64,000 nt of DNA from Vicia villosa (Eukaryota; Streptophyta; Magnoliopsida; Fabales; Fabaceae). How positions within the stretch are numbered: the first letter of the stretch is position 1; each line of letters opens with the position of its first letter. Below are positions 45,790 through 58,896 of the stretch, in pieces. The position numbers and the translations under genes are program-made. The stretch is taken from positions 195,889,563 through 195,953,562 of the forward strand of contig NC_081183.1 in the NCBI RefSeq assembly GCF_029867415.1, in the 5' to 3' direction. A model generated the notes under the pieces. It had not been told where the DNA came from. It was given only the letters and a program-made list of their open reading frames with translations, and searched no databases.

Positions 45790-48700
45790 TGTCACTCGGT
45801 TTTTTGAGGCGAACTGACTCCTTGCTCTCTTTTTTGATTTTTTTTTTTATTTTTTGCAAGAGTCGCCACCGACTTTTATTTTGTCCAATATTTAGGAAAG
45901 GCATAAAAGAACAGAAAAAAGACCTTTTTACAGATTTTGGGTTCGGGGGGTTGGTTATACAAAGGGAAGGTTTTAAGCACCCTTTGTATCCATGGTTATC
46001 CATGGGCTCTTAGTTTTGCTTAGATCACTTTTGCTCTTGTTTGATTTTTAAAATAAGCTCGGCAAGACATTAAGCCTTGTGCCTACATACCTCCTCGGTG
46101 CAATGGAGAAGTCAGAGCTAATGTAGTTCCGCTTAAAAGGAAAAACGGTTTAAAAAAAAAACAAATAAACACTTTATCATCGTCGGAGAGAAATACTCGG
46201 CCATTGATCTTGAGCATGAGAACAAATGAGTTCTTTGCATCGCTAATGAAAGAAGGGCTCCAACTCGGATAAAATCAACGAGTATGCCACTAGCTCTCTC
46301 ACGCAGAAAAGATCTCATTATATCAATCAATTTCAAAATCGTGGGGTATCGCAACTCACTACAATAATTAATCGTGTCTAAACTTTTGCAGAAAAGCCAC
46401 TAAGGGCAAAAGACATTTTTAAGAAAGGTTTTAAAAAAAAGGTTTTACAAACATAAGAAGATTTTGGAAAAAAAGGAAGAAGATTTTGAAAATATAAGAA
46501 GTGGAGGAGATGAAGAGGCTAACCTAGTGCATAAAATAAAAGTTTAAGGAGAGAATGATCTGACCAAAATAAGAAACCAACAGTTGACCGACGCATTACC
46601 ACTTGGGGATCCAGATGAACTTATTATCTTTAGCACCACTTTGCATTAAGCACATTAAAATTTTGATGAAAATCGGGCAGAGTAACGGCTGTTTTCGGGT
46701 AAAATCCTTATCTCAATGCCTTGGAATTAACCATCAAGGACTTTCAAGGAAATACCTGTATACGCAAACAGACAACAATCCAATGCCAGACAGAACAACC
46801 ACAGAGTAATAACAGAATAAGGGTCCAGAGGCACTAAGTCCATAAGTCCGAATCTCCAAAATGCTAGGGATAGTAACTAGTAGTCCAAGAGAGAACCTTA
46901 AGCGTTTTTTTAGTTTTTTGTTGTTTATTAGTGTTTTAGCATAAAAGTAAAGTATGGTCCAAGTGGACAAAAAGAAAATAGCGGAAACATAAACATAGCG
47001 TCCAAATGGACAAAGAGAAAATAGCGGAATATAAACGTCCAAATGGACAAAGAGAAAATAGCGGAAACATAAATAATATGTCCAAGTGGACAAAGAAAAA
47101 TAGCGGAAACATAAATAATATGTCCAAGTGGACAAAGAAAAATAGCGGAAACATAAATAATATGTCCAAATGGACAAAGAAAAATAGCAGAAATATAAAT
47201 AATACGTCCAAATGGACAAAAAAAAAATAGCAGAAATATAAATAATATGCCCAAATGGGCAAAGAAAAAATAGCAGAAATATAAATAATATGTCCAAATG
47301 GACAAAGAAAAAAATGACAGAAACATAAATAATATGTCCAAATGGACAAAGAAAAAATAGCAGAAATATAAATAATATGTCCAAATGGACAAAGAAAAAA
47401 TGGCAGAAATATAAATAATATGTCCAAATGGACAAAGAAAAAATAGCAGAAATATAAATAATATGTCCAAATGGACAAAGGAAAAATATCAGAAATATAA
47501 ATAATATGTCCAAGTGGACAAAGAAAAAATAACAGAAACATAAATAATATGTCCAAATGGACAAAGAAAAAATAACAGAAATATAAATAATAAATAATAA
47601 AATAAAGCATAAAGCAAGAAATATAAAGAACAATATAATAAAATGCGGAAATTAAAGTCAATTGTTAGTATGTTAGCATGTGAATCATCTTGAAGCTAGT
47701 CAAGTATATTCACGATGTTAGTGAAGATCGATGGTGAGTGAATGATGATCTCGGATTTATAGTTAATGAAAATTTATCAGAAGCTTGATAGAATCATAGC
47801 GACTACACGATAAATTTCCAAAAAAGTCTTAAATCAACTGCATACAATCTCTGCCATATTTGATCTTTTATTCTGATTCGGGACAAAGGAAAAAGATAAG
47901 AAACAATATCAAATAATATACAAAAATAAATATAAAACAAATTAAACTTAATTCATTCTTTTTGTGATTTTTTTGGAATTTGATTTTAAGTTAATTAACA
48001 AGCTAATTAAACAAACAATTATACAAATAATTAAACTTAACAAGAAAAATATTATTTTATATGTCAAAAATTAGATTATAAAAAATATAAACCTAAATCT
48101 AAAAGGAAAATATTTTTGGAGTTTTTTTGATTGGTTAAAAATAATTAAAAAGCAATATTTACATAATTACTAATTAATTAAGCAATATAAATTAATTATG
48201 AAAAGAAATAAAATATTTTTATGTTAAAAAATTAAATAAACATTTTATCAACTTAAAACTAAAATTAAAACATTTTTTTTGAGAAATTGAAAATATGCAT
48301 AAATATGGAGTTTTTAATTCATGAACTCCTAACACTACTACATATTAAAAATTACATTGTACTTACTCTATGATGTTCCAAGAGTGGAAAAGAGTGATTG
48401 AAATTGATTGAAAGTGGCTATTTGAATGAGCCTTGATTTTTACAAGTTTATTGAAACTTTTGGAAAATATAAAACTTATGCTATGGCTTTGGTGTTTGTT
48501 GTTGTGCTCTCCTCTTGTTTCTCCCTCTTTTTTCCTCCTCTTGAATGAAGAAAATGAAGTTCTATTTATAGGCAAAGAGTTTGATCTTGGAAGCCTTGCA
48601 AGTGGAAATTGTCATGATTGATTTTGTGGAAAAAATATGATAATGGAATATTTTTAATGAGTGTATTTCTTAACCATGGTTAAAACACTCAAGTATTATT

Positions 48701-51069
48701 CTCTTCAACCTTGCAATAATATATTTAAGCATCTTGAATTGGTCTTGATTGGCAACCATAAGCATCTTTGATAATATCTTTGAATTATCTCACTTTAATT
48801 AAACTTTAAATGAATAAAATTTAATTAAAATGAAATAAAAATGTCATGAATCATGGATGGGTCGTGGATGCCCTTTAAACATATGAGAATCAAGATTGAA
48901 TCACAAAAGAATTGGCCTTTTTGAAAAAAAATCAAATTTTGGTCATTACTTGTTTCATGCATTTTTCCAAAAAAGGTCAACTTCATCAAGGCATATCTCC
49001 CTCAATTTTGATCCTATGAAAGTGTTCTTTAACTTTTTGGAAAGCCCAAGATGTCCTCTACAAGCCACTTTGGAAGCGTTTTTGCATTTGGAGAAGTTAT
49101 TTTGATGATATGGGCTTTGACAAAAAACTGCTTTTTGTTGACTTTCAAAATGACCCGTAATGTTTTGGCTTATATCTCTTAGGCGGAAGCATTTCTTGAC
49201 CTTGGTCCCAACATCAAAGTTGTAGAGAATTGAATTTCCTTGAGAATGAGCTTTGGTTGGAGTTTTTCTGATAAATTATGAGAGAGTTATGGTCGGTCAA
49301 AGTTCAGTTGACTTTTAGCTAAAAAATTCTAATTTTGCAATTTTGAGTTTTGTCGATTTCTGAACTTTTCTTGATGAATTATGATCAACCATTGATCACA
49401 TGATGAATCTTTTGACAAAATATGGATGTTGACAAAAAATTGCATTTTTGACTGTCTGTTGACTTTTTGGTCAAACTGGTCGTCTGTTGACTGTTTGAGC
49501 TGTTGACTGTGCGTCTGAGCGAATCGAAGTTTGAAAATTTGTCTGGTGGTATTTTGAGACATATGGAGATCCATGAAATCCATTTGAGGTCTCAAAAACT
49601 CGTTCTCCTGAAAAAAAAACAAAAACTCTAGTTAGGGACTGTTTGTGTAGGAGACAGTTAGGCGTACCTGATTTTTGTGCAGTGTTGAGTCTCTGTTGAC
49701 CACGTGATTATCAGAAGACTTCTAGAACAAAATCTTGGAAATTTGAAGTGCGAAAAATTGATTTGACTGATGGTACAAACACGGAGAATTGCGCTGATAG
49801 CGGGTTTGACTGGTAACTAGCTGTCCGGGTATTAACGTAACAGTTAAAGTGAAAATTCAACAGTTTAAAGTTAATTTTTTTCTTTTTTTCTTTTTGTTGT
49901 GTTAATGGTGAAAAATTTATTTACCTGAGCTGTTAGAAAAACACAAACATAATAAATAAATAAAATATACTGTACGCGAACGAAAATACCGATAATAACC
50001 TTGAAAATAAATATTTAATGCACAGAAAAATAAATATTTAACACACATAATATTATCTTGATAATTAAACTACCGTACGACAGATAGTACAACATTTAAT
50101 ACTAACAGTACAAATATTACATAATATAATGAACAGTACGACAAATAAAATAGACGGTACACTATTTGAAAGCGACATATACAACAAACTTTAAAAATGA
50201 CGATTAATAATCCATGCTATGAACAACAGAAAATAGATGATCGGAAGTGTAACCATCGCAGGTCCGCATTTTTCAGGACTATGCAGACAGAAGAAGGACA
50301 TGATCACCGTAAAAATAGTGATGACTATAAGAAAAAGTGTATCCATCCACTTTGCCATTTTTGCCGAGGAAGAAGAGAAAATAATTATGAGATAGAAGTT
50401 TGAGAAATTTGGGAGATGAGTGAAATTTGATGTGAGAATTTATGGAAAAAATGAGGAGTATTTATAGAGTGAAAAGAGAGAGATAGAGACGTTGGGAGTG
50501 GAGTGTACCGTTTGAATAGTAGTAGGATTTGAAAAAAAAGTATGGTAGGTTTTGAAAAGAAAAAGGGTATAGAATAAAGCTAGGATTTGATTTTGAAAAA
50601 AAAAGATTTGAAAAGAAAGAAAGAGATTTTGAAAAAAATAATATAGTATAAAAATAAAAATTAGTTGGAAATAAAACCAATAATAATTTAATTGTTACCA
50701 GTATAATCTGAAATCCGGACTCCGCGCCTGCAAATTTTAATTCTGCACAAACTGCGTCAGCATTATTTATCTGAAAATAAATCTCAAATAAACAGTGTAT
50801 GAAGTGATAAACAGTATTTGGCGTTTATGTAAGAATAAATTTAACAGCGAACCAAAATACTGTATAAAAAATTCTAAAAATTGAGTATTCATAAAATCAG
50901 GATATTTATGAAATAAAAATCCAAGATTGTATAAAACTCCAAATTTTTAGACAGAAGTCTTTTGACTTCTCTTTGGAAAAAAACGCGGGCAAATTTTGGG
51001 GTATAACAATAATGATCATAACACTTAGAAAATGATGGGATCTCAGAGGTCAAAAATTGGGGTGCAACA
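45790..51069 (-). repeat. Right (5') LTR of the Ogre-like element
   Basis: 5,280 bp and almost identical to 36480-41755. In minus orientation it should hold the promoter and start of the element transcript. The 43-bp array is at about 46964-47585. Confidence 0.9.
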
Positions 51070-51080
51070 CGGCGCCATTT

Positions 51081-52355
51081 TGTTGTGCGATAAAGCGGCA
51101 AGCAACAAAAGTTTTGGAAATATTTATCCGGGAATTATCGTGTCCACAGAGATTGGTGAGAACAACTGCCGTTCGACTATCTAGCGTTCTAAGTTTCATG
51201 ATTTGGGTGCGGAAAGGTAAATAAAAACAATTAAACATTCTCAATAGTCTAAGAGAAATAGTTGTGGAATTGCATTTCATTCTACTCGTCGAATACTTAA
51301 ATCGGACGATCTTATCGCAACACACTCACAATACGCATCAAAAGCACCGGGCATCAATCGACGCCACATCAGTGTCCATGTCTGAAACACCGACGAAAGC
51401 TCAACCGCACTATTCACATCAGCGATGTCTCAACCGACACAAACAACACGGAGGCATTAAACTCGATACTCATTACGGTCATTAGCCCTAAATCCATGTC
51501 TGAAACCTAGAAACTAACGGTTATCATTCCTAATCGAGATCTACGGTGTCCATTTCTGAGACAACACAAATCCAGAGCATTTAAGCAAAAAGATCAAGAA
51601 CAACAACAAGGATGATTTATAAAGCGAATATATAAACGATCCCAAGATCGACAAATGTACATACAAGAGGAGTAGAAATATACATACAAAACCCACCATT
51701 GGAATGAAACATAGGGAAGAAAGAAGATGAACCGGAAAAATCTCACCGTCACAATGAAATCGATACGAATCCATGATCAATCCACATGATGTAGCATCCA
51801 ATGGTGTTTCCTAAACCTCTAAACTACCAAAAATGGATCAGAGCCACTCCAAGGGGGGAAATGGGTGATAAAAACCCTAAAAAATCTGTTCTAAACTATA
51901 TATACAAAAACTGAATCGTAGAGCGCGCGACGCAAGCTCCAGCGCGCGACGCGGGCTCTCACTTAAATGAACTAAACCGCCCTAGCGCGCGACGCGAACT
52001 ACATAGCGCGCGGCGCGAGCAACACTCTGCAAGGATTATTTATTTTTCATCTTCAGCGTGCGACGCGAGCTCCTGCGCGCGACGCGAGCTACACCAGAAC
52101 AGCAACTTTATTTCTTCAAAAACGCGTCCGCAGCTGTGTCTTCGACACTTTATTCCTCGAGGCTCCGAAACGCCAAAAATACCTACAAAAAGACAACAAA
52201 ACTATCAAACGGTATATATTTACATAAAAACATATTAAAACACAAACGATACAAAATATACACAAAATGGGGAATTATTCGAACGGTATTAACAAAAAGT
52301 ATCGATAAGTGCCACTATTTACGTACACAAAATAACTACATTTTGGCACTTATCA
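51081..52355 (-). repeat. Right (5') LTR of the Athila-like element
   Basis: 1,275 bp, TGTTGTGCG...GGCACTTATCA, partner of 33114-34385. It is separated by three T from the CCA end of the primer site at 51075-51077. The GCGCG motif cluster is at 51920-52093. Confidence 0.85.
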
Positions 52356-53954
52356 GTTGTTGAACAAGTTAATAGCCTAATGGAAATGAGTTGAAGGTTG
52401 ATGTCTTGTGTTATTGATTTGTGTTGATTGGATGTCCATGTTGCATACATATGTCATTGAGGGCTTATGCTCTATTGTTGGCCTGGATTGGCATTGTTGA
52501 AGGCTTATGCCTTGTTATCGCCTTTAATTAAAGGCAACTGTTGAGGGCTTATGCTCTGTTGGTACCACATGCATGTAGTGTCGATAGTCACATTGCATTT
52601 CCCATAATTGATCGTTAATGTCATATATCGTTGTTGTTGTGATTGAGGTTGATTGTGCGGTTTGTTATGAGTTAGAGTGAGTTTTGTATTGTTGAGAGGT
52701 TGCTGAGAGAAGAAATTTATTTAAAGTGGAATTCTGTGTATTCTGAGTTTTTTTGGTTTTGCTGTGATGAATATTTGGTTCAGTGAAGATGAATTTCGGT
52801 TGCAGTCCCTCCCAATGGTAAAGTTCCGCCCCCCTTTGTATAGCTGTGATGATTAGGATTTTGGGGGGGGGGGGGGACTTATTGAATTTTGAATTGTTTT
52901 GATATGCTGCTGTGTTGTTTTCTTTGATACAGGTTTGTGTGGTTTCAATTTTGTGTAATGTTTGGCATCTTATGTGCAGGTTCTGGCTTGTTTTGTGTAG
53001 AGTCTCTGGGCTGGTGATGGAGCAGAATAGTCTGCATGGCTGATAGTGATAGGGCAAACAAGCTTTTTTGTCTTCTTTGTGGGACTTGAAGATAGCACCA
53101 ACAACTCTTTTTTCTCCTTTTTTATTTATTTACAGTAGCTGTATGTATTATTTTTTTGTTTGTTTAATTATTAAATATAATTTTTATTAATGACCAACTT
53201 TATGAATTTTCAAGTATAAATGAAAGTGATTATCAATACAAGATTAGCAATACAAATCAAATTAAAATTATGAAAATGGTTATTAATACATGATTAACAA
53301 TGCAAAACAAATTAAAATTGATTTAAGATTAATAATGCAAACCTCAATTAACAAATAACTCTAATGATAATTCAAGTGAAGAACAATGCAAGGTAAGAGG
53401 ACCGATGATATCCTTGACTTTTATTTTGAAGAATAATAAAATCAGAGCAAAACTATGCTAATGAATTAGGTCAATGAGACCTAATAACTTTTATGGTGAA
53501 AATGCTAACAGATCAATGGATCATTATGTACATAAAAATGATTAAAATATGATTTATGATGTACTAAATTATTGGGGCAAAAATCGGGGTATGACAAGGA
53601 CGCGGCCTAGGAATCTCGAGCCCAGAACATTAGGGTTAGGATAAAATGTCTTTGACTTTCCCATGTACCCTTAGACCAATTCTCCTTTAGAATTTGATAT
53701 TTAATCATTAAAAAATCAATTAGGTTTAGGTGTGATTTCAAAACCCTAATTTCAAAACCCTAATTCAAAAATATGTTGATCTTTGTTTAACCATGTTAAA
53801 TGATCTTGTTTATCTTGATCATTGTATTTTGTACATGTACATATGCTTGTTGATTTTATCCTTGTATTTTGTACTTATTATCCATTGTATTATCATTTGC
53901 ATATACTTTGTTTTTCTAACCATATGCATGAGTTTCATATTCATCATCCATCAT
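52356..53954 (-). repeat. Tat-like LTR element remnant
   Basis: Non-coding retroelement text. A second TGTCATACCCC start (minus strand) ends at 53596, followed on the plus side by text unlike a polypurine tract. It therefore belongs to a different or rearranged LTR from that ending at 32233. Repeats 'gagggcttatgctct' occur at 52460-52560. A G14 run lies at 52863-52876. Confidence 0.45.
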
Positions 53955-54515
53955 TGTTGGAGCGGTAAAGCGGCAAGCAAAAAAGATTTGGAAGTATTTA
54001 TCCAGGAAATTATCGTGTCCACAGAGATTGGTGAGAAGAATTTCCGTTCGACTATCTCGCGTTCTAAGTTTCATGATTTGGGTGCGGAAAGGTAAATGCG
54101 GGAAAAGTAAATAAAAGCAGATAAACAATCTCAATAGCCTAAGAGAAATAGTTATGGAATTGCATTTCGTTCTACGTGTCGAATACTTAAATCTGAAGAT
54201 CTATCGCTCGACACTCACAATACGCATCAACATCACCGGGCATCACTCGAGATGCCACATCGGTGTCCATGTCTGCAACACCGACGAAAGCTCAACCGTA
54301 CTATTCACATCAACGATTTCTCCACCGACACAAACAACACGGAGGCATTAGACTCTATACCCACTACGATTGTTAGTCCTGAATCCATGTCTGCAACCCA
54401 GAAACTAATAGTTATCATTCCTAATCAAGATCTATGGTGTCCATGTCTGGAACAACACAAATCCAGAGCATTTAAGCAAAAAGATCAAGAACAACAACAA
54501 TGATGATTTGTAAAG
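53955..54515 (-). repeat. Truncated LTR of the three-LTR block
   Basis: The first 561 bp match the left part of the LTRs at 57609 and 60946 (TGTTGGAGCGGTAAAGCGG onwards). It stops at 'gatgatttgtaaag'. Confidence 0.85.
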
Positions 54516-57500
54516 AGAAAAGGTAAATGCGGGAAAATGACATTTGGCTATGGTAGTTGTGCTCAAAATCAAACAAGTGCCTTGATCACTTTCGTGCATT
54601 CACAAAAAACAATACAAACGAAAGATTAAACATAATAATATCCAGTTAAAACAAGAAATATCGGTCTCTCGCATATATACTCAATGGAAAGCCACCTGAC
54701 ATTTATAGTAAAAAAGATAACAAATTGTGATTCAAGTCATGAGCAAGTTATGCAAAAAGAATGAGTAATATGAAAATTGTACAAATGAAAAGTCTCCTAA
54801 TCATGTTATGCTATAGAAAGCGATAAACGAGTACCTTGCTATGTACAAATTCGAACAATCATTACCGCACAACCGGCATGTTGAATCTATCACAATCGGA
54901 GAATTACCAAATGCGACTCCAAGTAATTGGGCCAAAATTTGAGTCTAAACACAAACAAAAGAATTAAAAATAACTCGATAAAATACTATACTATAAAGCC
55001 TTGGTGTAAGTGGGAAAAAGACGAGCCGAGTAAACCATTAAAAAGAGGTTACTGGCCAAAAGCAGCCTAGCACGCGACACACCCATGAGCGCGCGACGCG
55101 CGCTACACCAGAAAAACCAGACCAGTATAAAAATACCAGAATTTCCAATGAGCCACCACTTAACACCTACACAACTCAATTACAGAAAAACAGAAAAATA
55201 AAATCGTTGGGGTGCCTCCCAACAAGCGCTCGTTTAACGTCATTAGCTCGACGCCTTTATTGTGCACGGTAGTAGCTTCCTCTACGATACGTCAATGCTT
55301 TCGGCTCAACGCAACCTAAAGAAAGTGTCCTAAGCATACACTAACAAACATTACAAAACTATAAAATTTACAACAAAACATAAACAACAGATATGTGCAA
55401 ATACTCAAACAATAAGAAAAACACAATTACAACGGAATGGTGAAATTGACTAAACAAGCTGAAAAGTGAAGATATGTTATTTTAGAGCTAATCCGAGTTC
55501 AACTTGTTTAGTCAGTTTACCAAACAAAACGAAACAAGTATAACTATACAAGAAAATACAAGTATGAGTCAAACAGGGCCAAACACTCAAATCGCAAAAG
55601 TAAAAATCCAAAGAATCAAGAATCAACAAGATTTGGAAAAACGAAACAATTGTACGGTTCAAACAAAAACGTACGAACAAAGTAAATACTTACCACTATC
55701 CTACAACAACAACATGAAAATGAAACGAATCTTAAGTACAAAAGTTCATACAAAACATCCTAAAACAAAACAAGCTCAATCACGAATCACGCCTAGCAAA
55801 AACTCATCGGTAGATGAAAAACACCGAAAGGTGTGGACTATGACACACACCTAACAATCTTGCAAACAATAGACAAAATTATGCATTCATCTAAAAATAG
55901 TATTGAAAATGCAACGACACGAATCACAAGGGCTTTTAAGGTTGTAATGTGGCTCGGTTAACAAACAAGTGATAAGTCCTAAAGCTAATCGAAACAAAAA
56001 CTTGCCTAAACCTAAGGTAGTAATTACTTCCACAAAGTTTCAAACAATATAATTTCAATCCAAATTTTATCTTCATCACAAATTTCACACCAAACACAAA
56101 ACTTATTAGCACACTCTTATTCATACTCTTTTTGTTATTTTTCTTTTTCAAACTTTTTCTCTTTTTTCTTTCTTTTTCTTTTCTTCCTTTATCACTCTTT
56201 TTTTTTTCTTTTTCTTTTCTTAACCTCACATCAATCACAACATAAGCAAGCAAACATCCTCTCCCCAACTTGAATTCAACCATAACATAAAGTGAATACT
56301 CCCTACTTTCTAAGGCAAGGTAAAAATCCAACTAAACATCATAGGTGAAGGTCAAGAAAACAAAGAATCAAAATCCATCAAAAAGGGTGAACTATGTCTC
56401 AAGTTCAAAAACAAAATGGACAATGAAAAAAAGGCTCAAAGGGGGTACGAATGGTTACACACTCACAAGGTAAAATGACATTTGGCTATGGTAGTTGTGC
56501 TCAAAATCAAACAAGTGCCTTGATCACTTTCGTGCATTCACAAAAAACAATACAAACGAAAGATTAAACATAATAATATCCAGTTAAAACAAGAAATGTC
56601 GGTCTCTCGCATATATACACAATGGAAAGCCATCTCACATTTATAGTAAAAAGTATAACTAATTGTGATTCAAGTCATGAGCAAGTTATGCAAAAAGAAT
56701 GAGTAATATGAAAATTGTACAAATGAAAAGTTTCCTAATCATGCTATGCTATAGAAAGCGATAAACGAGTACCTTGCTATGTACAAATTCGAACAATCAT
56801 TACCGCACAACCGGCATGTTGAATCTATCACAATCGGAGAATTACCAAATGCGACTCCAAGTAGTCGGGCCAAAATTTGAGTCTAAATACAAACAAAAGA
56901 ATTAAAAATAACTCGATAAAATACTATACTATAAAGCCTTGGTGTAAGTGGGAAAAAGACGAGCCGAGTGAACCATTAAAAAGAGGTTACTGGCCAAAAG
57001 CAGCCTAGCGCGCGACGCACCCGTGAGCGTGCGACGCGCGCTACACCAGAAAAACCAGACCAGTATAAAAATACCAGAATTTCCAATGAGCCACCACTTA
57101 ACACCTACACAACTCAATTACAGAAAAACAGAAAAATAAAATCGTTGGGGTGCCTCCCAACAAGCGCTCGTTTAACGTCATTAGCTCGACGCCTTTATTG
57201 TGCACGGTAGTAGCTTCCTCTACGATACGTCAATGCTTTCGGCTCAACGCAACCTAAAGAAAGTGTCCTAAGCATACACTAACAAACATTACAAAACTAT
57301 AAAATTTACAACAAAACATAAACAACACGTATGTGCAAATACTCAAACAATAAGAAAAACACAATTACAACGGAATGGTGAAATTGACTAAACAAGTTGA
57401 AAAGTGAAGATATGTAATTTTAGAGCTAATCCAAGTTCAACTTGTTTAGTCAGTTTACCAAACAAAACGAAACAAGTATAACTATATAAGAAAATACAAG

Positions 57501-57608
57501 TATGAGTCTATACACAAAATATACGCTATGGACATATATACGAAAATTAAAACATAAAACCATCGCAATGCGATTAATCTCAACCAATCCCCGGCAACGG
57601 CGCCATTT

Positions 57609-58896
57609 TGTTGGAACGGTAAAGCGGCAAGCAACAAAAGATTTGGAAGTATTTATCCGAGAAATTATCGTGTCCACAGAGATTGGTGAGAAGAACTGCC
57701 GTTCGACTATCTCGCGTTCTAAGTTTCATGATTTGGGTGCGGAAAGGTAAATGCGGGAAAAGTAAATAAAAGCAGATAAATAATCTCAATAGCCTAAGAG
57801 AAATAGTTATGGAATTTCATTTCGTTCTACCCGTCGAATACTTAAATCTGAAGATCTATCGCTCGACACTCACAATACGCATCAACATCACCGGGCATCA
57901 CTCGAGATGCCACATCGGTGTCCATGTCTGCAACACCGACGAAAGCTCAACCGTACTATTCACATCAACGATTTCTCCACCGACACAAACAACACAGAGG
58001 CATTACACTCTATACCCACTATGATTGTTAGTCCTGAATCCATGTCTGCAACCCAGAAACTAACAGTTATCATTCCTAATCAAGATCTATGGTGTCCATG
58101 TCTGCAACAACACAAATCCAGAGCATTTAAGCAAAAAGATCAAGAACAACAACAATGATGATTTGTAAAGCGAATATATAAACGATCCCAAGATCCACAA
58201 ATATACATACAATAAGAGTAGAAACATACATACAACACCCACCATTGGAATGAAACAAAGGGAAGAGAGAAGATGAACCAGAAAGATCTCACCGGTACAA
58301 TGAAATCAAGTCAAATCCATGATCAATCCACATGAAGTCGCACCCAATGGTGTTTCCTAAACCTCTAAACTACCAAAAATGGATCAGAGCTCAACTTGTC
58401 AAGAAGAGGTGATCAAAAACCTAGAAAAATCTGTTTAAAACTATTTATACAAACTGAGTTACGCACAGCGCGCGACGCGCCGGATGCAGCGCGCGTTGCG
58501 CGCTCTCACTTATGTACCAAACTGCCATAACGCGCGAAGCGCCCTAAAAACCGTGCGACGCGCCCAAACTTCTGCCAGCTTATGTTCTTCAAACTCAAAG
58601 AGCGCGCGACGCGCCCTACAGCGCGCGAAGCGCCCTGCACCAGAACAGCAGAATTATTTCCTTTTGCTCTCGCAGCTGTGTCTTCGACACTTTCTTCCTC
58701 AAGGCTCCGAAAATGCAAGAATACCTACAAAAATATAACAAAACTATCAAACGATATAAAAGTGTATGAAAATACAAGTATTCGTAAAGTAAACATAATT
58801 ACACAAAAACAGGGGATTATTCAAACGGTATTAACAAAAAGCGTCGATAAGTGCCACTATTTACATACTCAAAATAACACAATTTGGCACTTAACA
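57609..58896 (-). repeat. Middle LTR of the three-LTR block
   Basis: 1,288 bp, TGTTGGAACGG...GGCACTTAACA. On its right lies a polypurine tract (AACTCTCCCCAAC in plus orientation), on its left a tRNA-Asp primer site, so it serves as an LTR for both neighbouring internal regions. The GCGCG cluster is at 58466-58640. Confidence 0.85.

Larger units (their letters stand above)
36480..51069 (-). mobile_element. Complete, non-coding Ogre/Tat-like LTR retrotransposon (14.59 kb)
   Basis: Two LTRs of 5,276 and 5,280 bp (36480-41755, 45790-51069), TGT...ACA ends, and a perfect 5-bp target duplication CGGCG (36475-36479 and 51070-51074). On the minus strand the primer site TGGCGACTCTGCTGGGGAC (45787-45769) matches the 3' end of plant tRNA-Arg, as in Ogre elements. 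The 4.03 kb internal region shows no gag-pol domain. By eye only about six substitutions plus homopolymer length changes distinguish the LTRs, so insertion was recent. LTR length and primer tRNA both point to the Ogre/Tat lineage of Fabeae. Being non-coding, it needs proteins from a partner element. Confidence 0.9.
33114..52355 (-). mobile_element. Non-coding Athila-like LTR element, split by an Ogre-like insertion
   Basis: Two LTRs (33114-34385 and 51081-52355) enclose a 2.09 kb internal region (34386-36479, with six bases continuing at 51075-51080) after the 14.6 kb Ogre-like insert is set aside. The primer-binding site, read on the minus strand as TGGCGCCGTTGCCGGGGA, matches the 3' end of plant tRNA-Asp, as in Athila/Calypso elements. 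The polypurine side is GTTGGGGAGAGTT next to the left LTR. By eye about twenty or more substitutions separate the LTRs. No gag-pol is present. The likely target duplication is imperfect (GTTTT at 33109-33113, GTTGT at 52356-52360). Confidence 0.8.

Noticed and set aside
33109..52360. Perfect target duplication for the first Athila-like element
   Set aside because: The flanks read GTTTT and GTTGT, one mismatch in five, so this is only suggestive.
52665..53057. 130-codon open frame (minus)
   Set aside because: Lies in non-coding retroelement text across the G14 run, with low-complexity product and no family likeness.
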